A stretch of DNA of 40,575 bases from an uncultured bacterium (GTDB lineage: Bacteria; Bacillota; Clostridia; Oscillospirales; Ruminococcaceae), in NCBI GenBank assembly GCA_905214265.1, contig CAJMLQ010000013.1, forward strand, positions 1 through 40,575. Reading direction: 5' to 3'. Positions 7,728-14,529 of the stretch are shown here, in pieces; the first letter of the stretch is position 1, and each line of letters opens with the position of its first letter. A program made the position numbers and the translations under genes. The notes beneath the pieces are model-generated. The model had not been told where the DNA came from and did not search any database. It saw only the letters and a program-made list of their open reading frames with translations.

Positions 7728-7749
7728 TTTAACGCTTTTAAGCGGTAAA
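7728..7749. promoter_or_regulatory. 22-bp palindrome upstream of the aro promoter (possible operator)
   Basis: TTTAACGCTT (7728-7737) and AAGCGGTAAA (7740-7749) are inverted repeats with one mismatch and a 2-base centre. The palindrome lies 16 bp before the -35 box of the aro leader promoter. With almost no loop and no T-run it fits a dimeric repressor or activator site better than a terminator. No binding protein is known. Confidence 0.35.
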
Positions 7750-7765
7750 ATATCCGGAAAACTTC

Positions 7766-7794
7766 TTGACAAATCCCACAGGCTGCGATAAAAT
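7766..7794 (+). promoter_or_regulatory. Sigma-A promoter of the aromatic amino acid operon
   Basis: A consensus TTGACA at 7766-7771, a 17-base spacer and TAAAAT at 7789-7794. The predicted start is near 7801, just upstream of the leader peptide ribosome binding site. This is among the best promoter matches in the window. Confidence 0.8.
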
Positions 7795-7823
7795 AAGAGC
7801 AAACTTGTGAAAGGATGAAAGAC

Positions 7824-7940
7824 ATGGCCGCATTGAAGCAGACGAAACGATTTATGGGCTTTTTTGGCTGGGGCTATTTTTATGGCGCCGGCTTGGTTTC
7901 CCATACATATCTTTCGTTGACCACTTCATGCTCGCTGTGA
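7824..7940 (+). CDS. Aromatic-rich leader peptide of the aro operon (probable attenuator peptide)
   Basis: A 38-codon ORF starts about 23 nt after the predicted transcription start, with AAAGGA (7810-7815) about 9 nt before the ATG. Codons 10-20 read FMGFFGWGYFY: in all it has four Phe, one Trp and four Tyr (the last at codon 29). All Phe codons are TTT and all Tyr codons TAT. The stop at 7938-7940 lies 20 nt before a strong terminator hairpin, and aroF, for the first enzyme of aromatic synthesis, follows. This is the layout of trpL/pheL-type leader peptides, where ribosome stalling at scarce aminoacyl-tRNA decides between terminator and antiterminator. The peptide itself probably has no function. 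It matches no leader family that I know of; its role is inference from layout. Confidence 0.75.
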   Translation: MAALKQTKRFMGFFGWGYFYGAGLVSHTYLSLTTSCSL

Positions 7941-7960
7941 TTTTCTGATAGAGGAAAAGC

Positions 7961-7998
7961 AGTCCGCATCTTTGGAAACGAAGATGCGGACTTTTTTT
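7961..7998 (+). terminator. Attenuator terminator in the aro operon leader
   Basis: AGTCCGCATCTT (7961-7972) pairs perfectly with AAGATGCGGACT (7981-7992), extended by a U-G and a G-C pair to a GAAA tetraloop, followed by seven T (7992-7998). It lies between the aromatic-rich leader ORF and aroF, so it would block the whole operon unless prevented. Possible competing pairings by eye are 7909-7918 with 7977-7985 (nine pairs, one bulge) and 7896-7901 with 7974-7979. TATGGG (7853-7858, in the aromatic codons) can pair with CCCATA (7900-7905). Confidence 0.85.
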
Positions 7999-8015
7999 AT
8001 GAATCTGGAGCTGCT

Positions 8016-8056
8016 GAACCGGTAAAGCGCTGTGCCGGGGCGGGCGGAACCGGTTC
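8016..8056 (+). other. Hairpin between attenuator and aroF
   Basis: GAACCGGT (8016-8023) pairs perfectly with ACCGGTTC (8049-8056) around a GC-rich loop; GAACCGGT also recurs as a direct repeat at 8047-8054. No T-run follows. It sits in the read-through part of the leader, before the GAAAGGGAG ribosome binding site of aroF, and could stabilise the mRNA or take part in a larger fold. Confidence 0.4.
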
Positions 8057-8090
8057 CCATCCACAACTGCTGAGAAAGGGAGATTTTATT

Positions 8091-9116
8091 ATGATTATTG
8101 TATTGAAAAAAGGGACCGATGCCGGGGAAGTCAAAAAGCTGATTGCAGACATTGAGTCCATCGGCAACATCCACGCCAGTACCATAGAGGGCGAACACTC
8201 CAACGTCATCGGCTTGGTGGGAGACACCACCCGGCTTAACGAGGATGACATTGCGGCCAACGACATCGTCGAGTCGGTCAAGCGGGTGCAGGAGCCTTAC
8301 AAGATGGCCAACCGCAAGTTCCATCCGGAGGATACTGTGGTGAAAGTTCTGGCCGCAGGCGGCGAGGTCTCCATCGGAGGGAAACAGTTCCAGATCATTG
8401 CGGGTCCCTGCTCGGTGGAGAGCGAGGAGCAGATCATCGCTGTCGCCAAAGCCGTCAAGGCCAGCGGGGCCAATCTTCTCCGGGGCGGCGCCTTCAAGCC
8501 CCGCACCTCCCCCTATGCCTTCCAGGGCCTTCACGACGAGGGGCTGCGGCTCCTGCTGGAGGCCAAGAAGGAAACCGGCCTTCCCATCGTGACGGAGATC
8601 ATGTCCCCTGCCCATCTTCCGCTGTTTGAGGACGTGGACGTCATCCAGGTCGGGGCGCGGAATATGCAGAACTTCGAGCTGCTCAAAGAGTTGGGAACCT
8701 GCAAAAAGCCCATTCTCCTCAAGCGCGGTTTGGCCAACACCCTGGAGGAGCTGCTGATGAGCGCCGAGTACATCATGGCCAGCGGCAACCCCAACGTCAT
8801 TCTCTGCGAGCGGGGCATCCGGACCTTTGAGACCGCAACCCGCAACACCCTGGATCTGTCGGCGGTTCCCATGCTCAAAAAGCAGTCCCATCTGCCCATT
8901 ATCATCGACCCCTCTCACGCTTGCGGCATCGCCTGGATGGTAGAGCCTATGGCCAAGGCTGCTGCGGCGGTTGGGGCAGACGGCCTGATCATCGAGGTCC
9001 ACAACAACCCCAAAAAAGCCCTCTGCGACGGAAAGCAGTCCATTACTCCTGAGGCCTTCGAGGCGCTGGTCAAAACCGTCAAGCCCTTTGTGGAGCTGAA
9101 TGGAAAGACCCTTTAA
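8091..9116 (+). CDS. aroF: 3-deoxy-7-phosphoheptulonate synthase (DAHP synthase)
   Basis: Catalyses the first shikimate-pathway step, joining phosphoenolpyruvate and erythrose 4-phosphate. The 341-aa protein has an N-terminal ferredoxin-like domain (residues 1-70) as in the Thermotoga-type I-beta enzymes, where this domain mediates feedback inhibition by Phe/Tyr. The catalytic barrel begins near 85 and contains IIAGPCSVES (metal-binding Cys107), LLRGGAFKPRTSPYAFQG (129-146) and the late DPSHACG with a metal-binding His. There is no fused chorismate mutase. GAAAGGGAG lies about 10 nt before the ATG. It is the first structural gene behind the aromatic-rich leader attenuator, so both transcriptional and allosteric control are likely. 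Confidence 0.95.
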   Translation: MIIVLKKGTDAGEVKKLIADIESIGNIHASTIEGEHSNVIGLVGDTTRLNEDDIAANDIVESVKRVQEPYKMANRKFHPEDTVVKVLAAGGEVSIGGKQFQIIAGPCSVESEEQIIAVAKAVKASGANLLRGGAFKPRTSPYAFQGLHDEGLRLLLEAKKETGLPIVTEIMSPAHLPLFEDVDVIQVGARNMQNFELLKELGTCKKPILLKRGLANTLEELLMSAEYIMASGNPNVILCERGIRTFETATRNTLDLSAVPMLKKQSHLPIIIDPSHACGIAWMVEPMAKAAAAVGADGLIIEVHNNPKKALCDGKQSITPEAFEALVKTVKPFVELNGKTL

Positions 9117-9144
9117 AATCTGTCCGGGAAAGGAACGGTTTATC

Positions 9145-10227
9145 ATGAAACAGCTTCCGGTAACCCTTTCGGGGGGACGCGGGTACGACATTACCATTGA
9201 GAAGGGAATCCTCCGGCGCTGCGGGGAGGAGCTCCGCCGCGTGTATGGCGGGGAGCAGATCTGCGTCGTCACCGATTCCAACGTGGCCCCGCTGTACGGG
9301 GACATCGTGACCGCCTCTCTCCGGGAAGCGGGGTATGCCGTCAAAACGGCGGTTTTTCCAGCCGGGGAGAAGAGCAAAAGCATGGAGATGCTGGTCTCCC
9401 TTTACGACCGGATGCTGGAAACGGAGCCGTTTCCCATGACCCGGGGCGGGCTGGTGGTCGCGTTGGGGGGCGGTGTCACCGGGGATATGACCGGGTTTGC
9501 GGCGGCGACGTTGTTCCGGGGCATCCCTTTTGTGCAGATTCCCACGACGCTGCTGGCCCAGGTGGATTCCTCCGTCGGCGGCAAGGTGGCAGTGGACCTG
9601 AAGCAGGGCAAGAATCTGGCCGGGGCTTTTTATCAGCCCCGGACGGTCCTCATCGACCCAAGCACCCTGGAGACTCTGCCGGGCCGGGTCTTCCGAGATG
9701 GGCTGGCTGAGGTGATCAAATACGGCGTGTTGGGAGACCCGGCGCTGTTTGAGCTACTGGAGAGTTGTCCGGACCGGGCGGCCCTGATGGAACGGATGGA
9801 TGAGATCGTGTATACCTGCTGCGACGCCAAACGGGCCATTGTGGAGCGGGATGAGCAGGATACCGGCGACCGGATGCTTCTTAATCTGGGGCATACCCTG
9901 GGGCATGCTTATGAAAAGCTGGGAAATTATGAGACGTACATGCATGGAGAGGCCGTAGCCTGTGGGATGGCCCGGATTCTGGAGATCGGGGAGGCGAAGG
10001 GCTTCACCGAAGCCGGAACGGCCCGGCGGGTCCAGACGCTGCTTTCCCGGTTTGGGCTCCCCACTCAGCCGGAAGCGATCCCTCCGGAGGCGCTGCGGCA
10101 GGTGCTGGCCTATGATAAAAAGGGAAATGGCGGGGACATCACGGTGGTGCTCTGCCGCCGGGTAGGGGAAGCGTTTCTGCATCGGATGCCCAAGGCGGAG
10201 TTTTCCCGCTGGGCCTGCGGTGAGTAG
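9145..10227 (+). CDS. aroB: 3-dehydroquinate synthase
   Basis: NAD- and metal-dependent cyclisation of DAHP to 3-dehydroquinate. The 360-aa protein shows VALGGGVTGDMTGF (about 108-121) for the dinucleotide, PTTLLAQVDSSVGGKVAVDL (about 134-153), the metal-ligand segment NLGHTLGHAYE (about 249-259) and MHGEAVACGM (about 266-275). An in-frame ATG at 9100 would overlap aroF by 17 bp, but AAAGGA at 9129-9134 supports the ATG at 9145, 10 nt downstream, which also gives the usual family N-terminus. It lies 28 bp after aroF and 9 bp before aroA. Confidence 0.95.
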   Translation: MKQLPVTLSGGRGYDITIEKGILRRCGEELRRVYGGEQICVVTDSNVAPLYGDIVTASLREAGYAVKTAVFPAGEKSKSMEMLVSLYDRMLETEPFPMTRGGLVVALGGGVTGDMTGFAAATLFRGIPFVQIPTTLLAQVDSSVGGKVAVDLKQGKNLAGAFYQPRTVLIDPSTLETLPGRVFRDGLAEVIKYGVLGDPALFELLESCPDRAALMERMDEIVYTCCDAKRAIVERDEQDTGDRMLLNLGHTLGHAYEKLGNYETYMHGEAVACGMARILEIGEAKGFTEAGTARRVQTLLSRFGLPTQPEAIPPEALRQVLAYDKKGNGGDITVVLCRRVGEAFLHRMPKAEFSRWACGE

Positions 10228-10236
10228 GGGGATGAC

Positions 10237-11463
10237 ATGGATCGAATTCTGACACCGGGGAAACTGGCCGGCCGGGTGGCGGTCCCTTCCTCCAAAAGCA
10301 TGGCTCACCGGTATCTTCTCTGCGCAGCTCTGGCAAAAGGAGAAAGCCGGGTGGACAATGTGACCTTTTCCACCGACATCGAGGCGACCCTTAACGGTGT
10401 TGCCGCCCTGGGGGCGGATTTTACCGTATCCGGACGGGAGGTTTCCATATCCGGAGGAAAGCCCTGCGCGGAGCGGATGGAGATCGACTGCGGCGAATCC
10501 GGCTCCACTCTGCGGTTCCTGATCCCAGTGGCGCTGGCGGCGGGAGAGGGCAGAGCGGCCTCCTTCCGAGGACACGGGCGGTTGATGGAACGGCCGCTGG
10601 AGCCGTATTTTGAGATTTTCCGGGAAAAAGGTGTCCGCTGGCATCTGGAAAAGGATCTTTTGATAGTGGAGGGGCGGCTGCCGGGGGGGAGTTATTCCCT
10701 CAGCGGGCAGGTGAGCTCCCAATTCGTCACTGGGCTTCTGCTGGCACTGAGCCTGTTACCGGAGGCGGCGGAGATCCGCATCACCGACGGGCTTCAGTCC
10801 CGGGGATATGTGGATATGACCCTGGATGCTATGGCGGCCTTTGGAGTACGGGCGGAAAATCAGGACTACCGGCGGTTTCTGCTGCCGGGGGGACAGTCTT
10901 TCCGGGCCGGGAACTGCGCGGTGGAAGGGGATTACTCCCAGGCGGCGTTTTTCCTGGGGGCTGATTTTTTGGGAAGCCGGGTGGATGTATTAGGAATGAA
11001 TCCGCGGTCCATTCAGGGGGACCGGGCGGCAGTTCCGGTACTGGAGCGGATGAAGACTCCGGGGCGGTGCGTCATAGATGCCGGGGAGATCCCCGATCTG
11101 ATCCCGGTGCTGGCGGTATGCGCTGCCGGACGCAGCGGCGGGACCACAGTGTTTTACAATGCGGCGCGGCTCCGGCTCAAGGAGAGTGACCGGCTGGAGA
11201 CTACGGCCGCGTTGATTCGGGATTTGGGCGGAAGCGCACGGGAAGGTGCGGATTATTTGGAGGTGGACGGCACAGGCAGCCTTTCCGGCGGCACGGCGGA
11301 CAGCTGCAACGACCATCGCATCGCCATGGCCGCGGCGGTGGCTGCCACCATCTGCCGGGAGCCGGTCCGGGTGCTGGGCGCGGAGTGTGTGGCCAAGTCT
11401 TACCCGGATTTTTGGAAGGATTATGAGGCGTTGGGCGGCGTGGCTGCGGTTTCCAACGGATAA
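10237..11463 (+). CDS. aroA: 3-phosphoshikimate 1-carboxyvinyltransferase (EPSP synthase)
   Basis: Transfers the enolpyruvyl group of phosphoenolpyruvate to shikimate 3-phosphate. The 408-aa protein carries AVPSSKSMAHRYLLCAALA (about 12-30, active-site Lys), DCGESGSTLRFLIP (about 84-97), GHGRLMERPL (about 111-120), SQFVTGLLLAL (about 161-171), EGDYSQAAFFLGA and the C-terminal LKESDRLE and NDHRIAMA motifs. It is slightly shorter than the E. coli enzyme (427 aa) but has all domains. It lies 9 bp after aroB and 10 bp before aroC. Confidence 0.95.
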   Translation: MDRILTPGKLAGRVAVPSSKSMAHRYLLCAALAKGESRVDNVTFSTDIEATLNGVAALGADFTVSGREVSISGGKPCAERMEIDCGESGSTLRFLIPVALAAGEGRAASFRGHGRLMERPLEPYFEIFREKGVRWHLEKDLLIVEGRLPGGSYSLSGQVSSQFVTGLLLALSLLPEAAEIRITDGLQSRGYVDMTLDAMAAFGVRAENQDYRRFLLPGGQSFRAGNCAVEGDYSQAAFFLGADFLGSRVDVLGMNPRSIQGDRAAVPVLERMKTPGRCVIDAGEIPDLIPVLAVCAAGRSGGTTVFYNAARLRLKESDRLETTAALIRDLGGSAREGADYLEVDGTGSLSGGTADSCNDHRIAMAAAVAATICREPVRVLGAECVAKSYPDFWKDYEALGGVAAVSNG

Positions 11464-11473
11464 GGAGGACGGC

Positions 11474-12526
11474 ATGTTCCAGTATCAGATTTTTGGAGAA
11501 TCCCATGGAGAGGCCATCGGCGTGGTTCTGGAGGGACTGCCCTCGGGCATCTCGCTGGACGAGGATTTTATCGCCAGGGAAATGGAGCGCCGCCGGGCGC
11601 GGAAGGGCGGTCTGTCCACCACCCGCGTCGAGGCCGATGAGCCCCACATCCTCAGCGGCGTCTATCAGGGGAAAACCTCCGGGACGCCGCTCTGCGCCAT
11701 CATCCGCAACGAGAACACCCGGTCCCAGGACTACGCAGTCACCCAGGATCTGGCCCGGCCCTCCCACGGGGATTATACTGGGTTTGTACGGTATCATGGC
11801 TGCAACGATCCTCGGGGAGGCGGGCACTTTTCCGGGCGGCTCACAGCGCCGTTGGTGTTTGCGGGGGCGGTGGCCAAGCTGATCCTCCGGCAGCAGGGGA
11901 TTGCTGTGGGCGCCCATATTGCTCAGATCGGCAGCGTAAAGGATGCGGCCTTTGATCCGGTGAGGCTTACGGAGAAGGATTTTGAGCCGTTGTGGGCGGA
12001 GTCCTTTTCGGTGCTGGACCCGGAGGCCGGGGAGCGGATGAAGGCAGAGGTGCAGTCCGCCCGGATGGATGCGGATTCCATCGGCGGCATCATCGAGTGC
12101 GGAATCACCGGGATGCCCTGCGGTATCGGGGAGCCGGGGCTTTCCAGCCTGGAGAGCATCCTTTCCCGGCATATGTTCGCCGTTCCGGCGGTGAAGGGCA
12201 TCGAGTTCGGAGAGGGCTTCGGCTTTGCGGAAATGCGGGGCAGTGCCGCCAACGACCCCATACGGATGCAGGAGGGCCGGGTCGTCACCGAGACCAACCG
12301 GAACGGCGGCATTGTAGGGGGGATCTCCAACGGGATGCCGGTGCTTTTTCGGGTGGTCATCAAGCCGACCGCCTCCATTGGACAGGAACAGCGGACGGTC
12401 AATCTGCAAACCATGGAAAACGCCCAATTGATTATCCGGGGCCGTCACGATCCCTGCATCTTATCACGGGCTTCCGTGGTGGTGGAGAGCGCCGCGGCAC
12501 TGGGGCTGTGCGAGGCGCTGCTGTAG
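11474..12526 (+). CDS. aroC: Chorismate synthase
   Basis: FMN-dependent anti-1,4-elimination of EPSP to chorismate, the last common step of aromatic synthesis. The 350-aa protein begins FQYQIFGESHGEAIGVVLEG (the GESHG flavin/substrate motif) and contains RPSHGDYTG, DPRGGGHFSGRLTAP (near 113-127) and the late RHDPCILSRA segment. The start is the ATG at 11474 behind TAAGGAGGAC; an open frame upstream overlaps aroA and is not used. The TAG stop overlaps the 5' arm of an inverted repeat described separately. Confidence 0.95.
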   Translation: MFQYQIFGESHGEAIGVVLEGLPSGISLDEDFIAREMERRRARKGGLSTTRVEADEPHILSGVYQGKTSGTPLCAIIRNENTRSQDYAVTQDLARPSHGDYTGFVRYHGCNDPRGGGHFSGRLTAPLVFAGAVAKLILRQQGIAVGAHIAQIGSVKDAAFDPVRLTEKDFEPLWAESFSVLDPEAGERMKAEVQSARMDADSIGGIIECGITGMPCGIGEPGLSSLESILSRHMFAVPAVKGIEFGEGFGFAEMRGSAANDPIRMQEGRVVTETNRNGGIVGGISNGMPVLFRVVIKPTASIGQEQRTVNLQTMENAQLIIRGRHDPCILSRASVVVESAAALGLCEALL

Positions 12527-12591
12527 CGGCGGAATTTTTCGTGGAGCGCACTGCATTCCGCCGCCAGGACCTTGCGCCGGGCGGCGGTTTT
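12526..12591 (+). promoter_or_regulatory. Two mutually exclusive hairpins between aroC and the GNAT gene
   Basis: GCGGCGGAAT (12526-12535) pairs perfectly with ATTCCGCCGC (12555-12564). CCGCCGCC (12558-12565) pairs with GGCGGCGG (12580-12587), followed by TTTTGTG. The arms share 12558-12564, so only one hairpin can form. The second resembles an intrinsic terminator and the first could act as its antiterminator, or the pair may be a chance result of GC-rich repeats. Confidence 0.45.
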
Positions 12592-12601
12592 GTGTTACAA
12601 T
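12572..12601 (+). promoter_or_regulatory. Possible internal promoter for the GNAT-pheA part of the operon
   Basis: TTGCGC at 12572-12577, an 18-base spacer and TACAAT at 12596-12601, preceded by TGT (extended -10). It overlaps the 3' arm of the terminator-like hairpin and lies about 30 bp before the GNAT start, so the distal half of the operon may be transcribed independently of the leader attenuator. Confidence 0.45.
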
Positions 12602-12629
12602 GGACCAATAGAGCGAAGGGAGCGGTACG

Positions 12630-13187
12630 ATGAAACGCTTGGAAACGCCCCGGCTCATTCTGCGAGACTGGACGGAGGATGACCTGGAGGATTTATATGG
12701 ATATGCGTCAGACCCGGAGGTAGGCCCGGCAGCAGGCTGGAAGCCCCACAAAAGCCTGGAGGAAAGCCGGAAGATTTTGACCGAAATGTTCCTCGGATCC
12801 ACTCAGGTCTGGGCTGTGGAAGACCGGGAGACCGGACGGGTCATCGGGTCGGTAGGTCTGCATGGGGATGCCAAGCGACCTGGCGTCCCCGGGGTGAAAA
12901 TGCTAGGCTATGTCCTAGCGCGGGCAGCCTGGGGCAGGGGACTGATGACGGAAGCCGTCGGGGAGGTGCTCTGGTACGCTTTTGAAGAGGAGAGGCTTTC
13001 CATGGTTTCGGTTTTTCACTATCCTTTTAACAGCCGGTCCCGGCGGGTCATCGAAAAGTGCGGTTTCCGGTATGAGGGGACGCTGCGGAGAGCCAGCAGC
13101 CGCTACGACGGGGTGCTGTTGGACGATGTCTGCTATGCCCTAACGGCGGAGGAATACCGGGCGCAGAGGGGGACGGGTCAATGCTGA
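12630..13187 (+). CDS. GNAT-family N-acetyltransferase (RimJ/RimL-like)
   Basis: A 185-aa acetyl-CoA-dependent acyltransferase of the RimJ/RimL type. It opens with the family signature LETPRLILRDWTEDDLEDL (residues 4-22), shows IGSVGLHG (about 71-78), the acetyl-CoA loop GYVLARAAWGRGLMTEAV (about 92-109) and the late NSRSRRVIEKCGFRYEGTLR. The substrate is unknown: a protein N-terminus, a small amine or an antibiotic are all possible. Its place between aroC and pheA is unusual, since nothing in aromatic synthesis needs it. Its end overlaps pheA by 7 bp, so it is co-transcribed. AAGGGAG precedes the ATG. Confidence 0.87.
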   Translation: MKRLETPRLILRDWTEDDLEDLYGYASDPEVGPAAGWKPHKSLEESRKILTEMFLGSTQVWAVEDRETGRVIGSVGLHGDAKRPGVPGVKMLGYVLARAAWGRGLMTEAVGEVLWYAFEEERLSMVSVFHYPFNSRSRRVIEKCGFRYEGTLRRASSRYDGVLLDDVCYALTAEEYRAQRGTGQC

Positions 13188-14026
13188 CGGCAGTTTACTG
13201 CGGCGTCCCCGGTTCCTATGCCGAGGAGGCGGCGCTGCTCTATTTCGGGGAAGGGGTGCCGCTGATCACGGCGGCTTCCTTCCAGAACGCGTTCGACCGG
13301 CTCCGGGACGGCGATGCGGACCGGGCGGTGCTTCCCATTGAAAACAGCTCCACCGGCGCGATTTCGGCGGTCTACGACCTGTTGGGGCAGTACGGGTTTT
13401 TCATTGTGGGGGAACAGTACGTCCGGGTCAACCACTGCCTTCTGGGCCGGCCCGGCGCATCACTGGCCGATATCCGGGAGGTCATTTCCCATGAGCAGGG
13501 GCTTTCCCAGTCGATGGAGTTTTTGGCTGGACACCCGGAATGGATCTGTCGGCCGGTGTACAACACAGCGGCGGCGGCGAAGATGGTGGCAGAGTGCCCG
13601 GATTTCCACCTGGCTGCTATTGCCAGCCGCCGGGCCGCCCAGTGTTACGGACTTCAGGTGCTGGCGGAACGGACTAATTTCAAAAGCGAAAATTTCACCC
13701 GGTTTGTCATCGTGGCACGGGAGGAAGCCTACGAGCCGGACAGCGACAAGGTGTCTGTGGTCTTTACGCTGCCCCATGTCGTAGGAAGCCTCTGCGGGGT
13801 GCTGGAGGTCCTTAACCACGGCAGGATGAATCTGGTCAAAATCGAATCCCGTCCCATTGCCGATCGAAATTGGGAGTATTTGTTTTTTGCGGATTTTGTC
13901 ACTGGAAGACCTCTGACAGAGTTGGGCGGGCTGTTCGCAGAAATGCGCAGGCACGCCCAGACCCTGCGGATCCTGGGCTGCTACCGCCATCGGCCGGCCG
14001 GTGGGGAAGAGGAGGCTGCGGAATGA
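13181..14026 (+). CDS. pheA: Prephenate dehydratase
   Basis: Converts prephenate to phenylpyruvate for phenylalanine synthesis. The 281-aa protein begins with the catalytic domain (YCGVPGSYAEEAAL, LPIENSSTGAI near 47-57) and has the conserved catalytic Thr in NFTRFVI near residue 172. An ACT domain follows (about 190-265) with GSLCGVLEVLNHGRMNLVKI split around 205-224 and ESRPI, the usual phenylalanine-binding site. There is no N-terminal chorismate mutase domain, unlike bifunctional P-proteins, so chorismate mutase must lie elsewhere. It overlaps the GNAT gene by 7 bp and aroK by 4 bp. Confidence 0.93.
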   Translation: MLTAVYCGVPGSYAEEAALLYFGEGVPLITAASFQNAFDRLRDGDADRAVLPIENSSTGAISAVYDLLGQYGFFIVGEQYVRVNHCLLGRPGASLADIREVISHEQGLSQSMEFLAGHPEWICRPVYNTAAAAKMVAECPDFHLAAIASRRAAQCYGLQVLAERTNFKSENFTRFVIVAREEAYEPDSDKVSVVFTLPHVVGSLCGVLEVLNHGRMNLVKIESRPIADRNWEYLFFADFVTGRPLTELGGLFAEMRRHAQTLRILGCYRHRPAGGEEEAAE

Positions 14027-14529
14027 ACAAGGCCAATTTGGTGCTCATCGGGATGCCCGGGAGCGGGAAAACCTCGGTAGGACGGATCCTGGCGGAACGC
14101 CTGGGGTGGAGCTTTCTTGATTTGGACGAAGCAATCGAGCAGGCTGCTGGAAAGTCTATTCCCGCTATCTTCGCGGAAGAGGGGGAAGATGCCTTCCGCC
14201 GGATAGAGACCGCCCTTGCCCGGGAGGCTGCGGCGAAAGCGGGACAGGTAATTGCTACAGGAGGCGGCATCATCCTTCGGGAGGAGAACATGAAAGCTTT
14301 GGCGGCTACCGGCACGATTATCTTTCTGGACCGGAGCGTGGGGGAGATCTGCGGATCCGATTTATCCGGGCGGCCGCTGATCGGAAAGGACCTCAACCGG
14401 GTGCAGGCTCTCTATGACCAGAGGATCGGGCTGTACCGGCGTTATGCGGAAGTTACCGCTGGAAGCCATGATGCTCCGGACAAGGTAGCCGAGGTGGTTT
14501 TGCTGCTGCTGAAAGGAGAAAAAGGATGA
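14023..14529 (+). CDS. aroK: Shikimate kinase
   Basis: ATP-dependent phosphorylation of shikimate at the 3-hydroxyl. The 168-aa protein has Walker A GMPGSGKTS (about 10-18), the shikimate-binding DLDEAIE near 33-39, the RRIE segment near 58-61, and GGGIILREEN near 79-88. The lid region is around 110-120 (LSGRPLIG). The ATG at 14023 overlaps the pheA stop (ATGA), and an AGAGGAGG ribosome binding site lies about 8 nt upstream. The longer open frame into pheA is not used. Its end overlaps aroE by 4 bp. Confidence 0.94.
   Translation: MNKANLVLIGMPGSGKTSVGRILAERLGWSFLDLDEAIEQAAGKSIPAIFAEEGEDAFRRIETALAREAAAKAGQVIATGGGIILREENMKALAATGTIIFLDRSVGEICGSDLSGRPLIGKDLNRVQALYDQRIGLYRRYAEVTAGSHDAPDKVAEVVLLLLKGEKG

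Noticed and set aside
6611..7825. 404-aa antisense open frame over the ThrE-like and CorA-like genes
   Set aside because: It is antisense to three convincing genes and has no family features or ribosome binding site.
8000..8090. T-box riboswitch before aroF
   Set aside because: No T-box consensus or specifier-loop architecture was found; the leader ORF and terminator explain the region better.
12630..13187. GNAT gene as a recently transferred cassette
   Set aside because: Base composition and overlap with pheA match the neighbours, and no repeats or mobile genes flank it.
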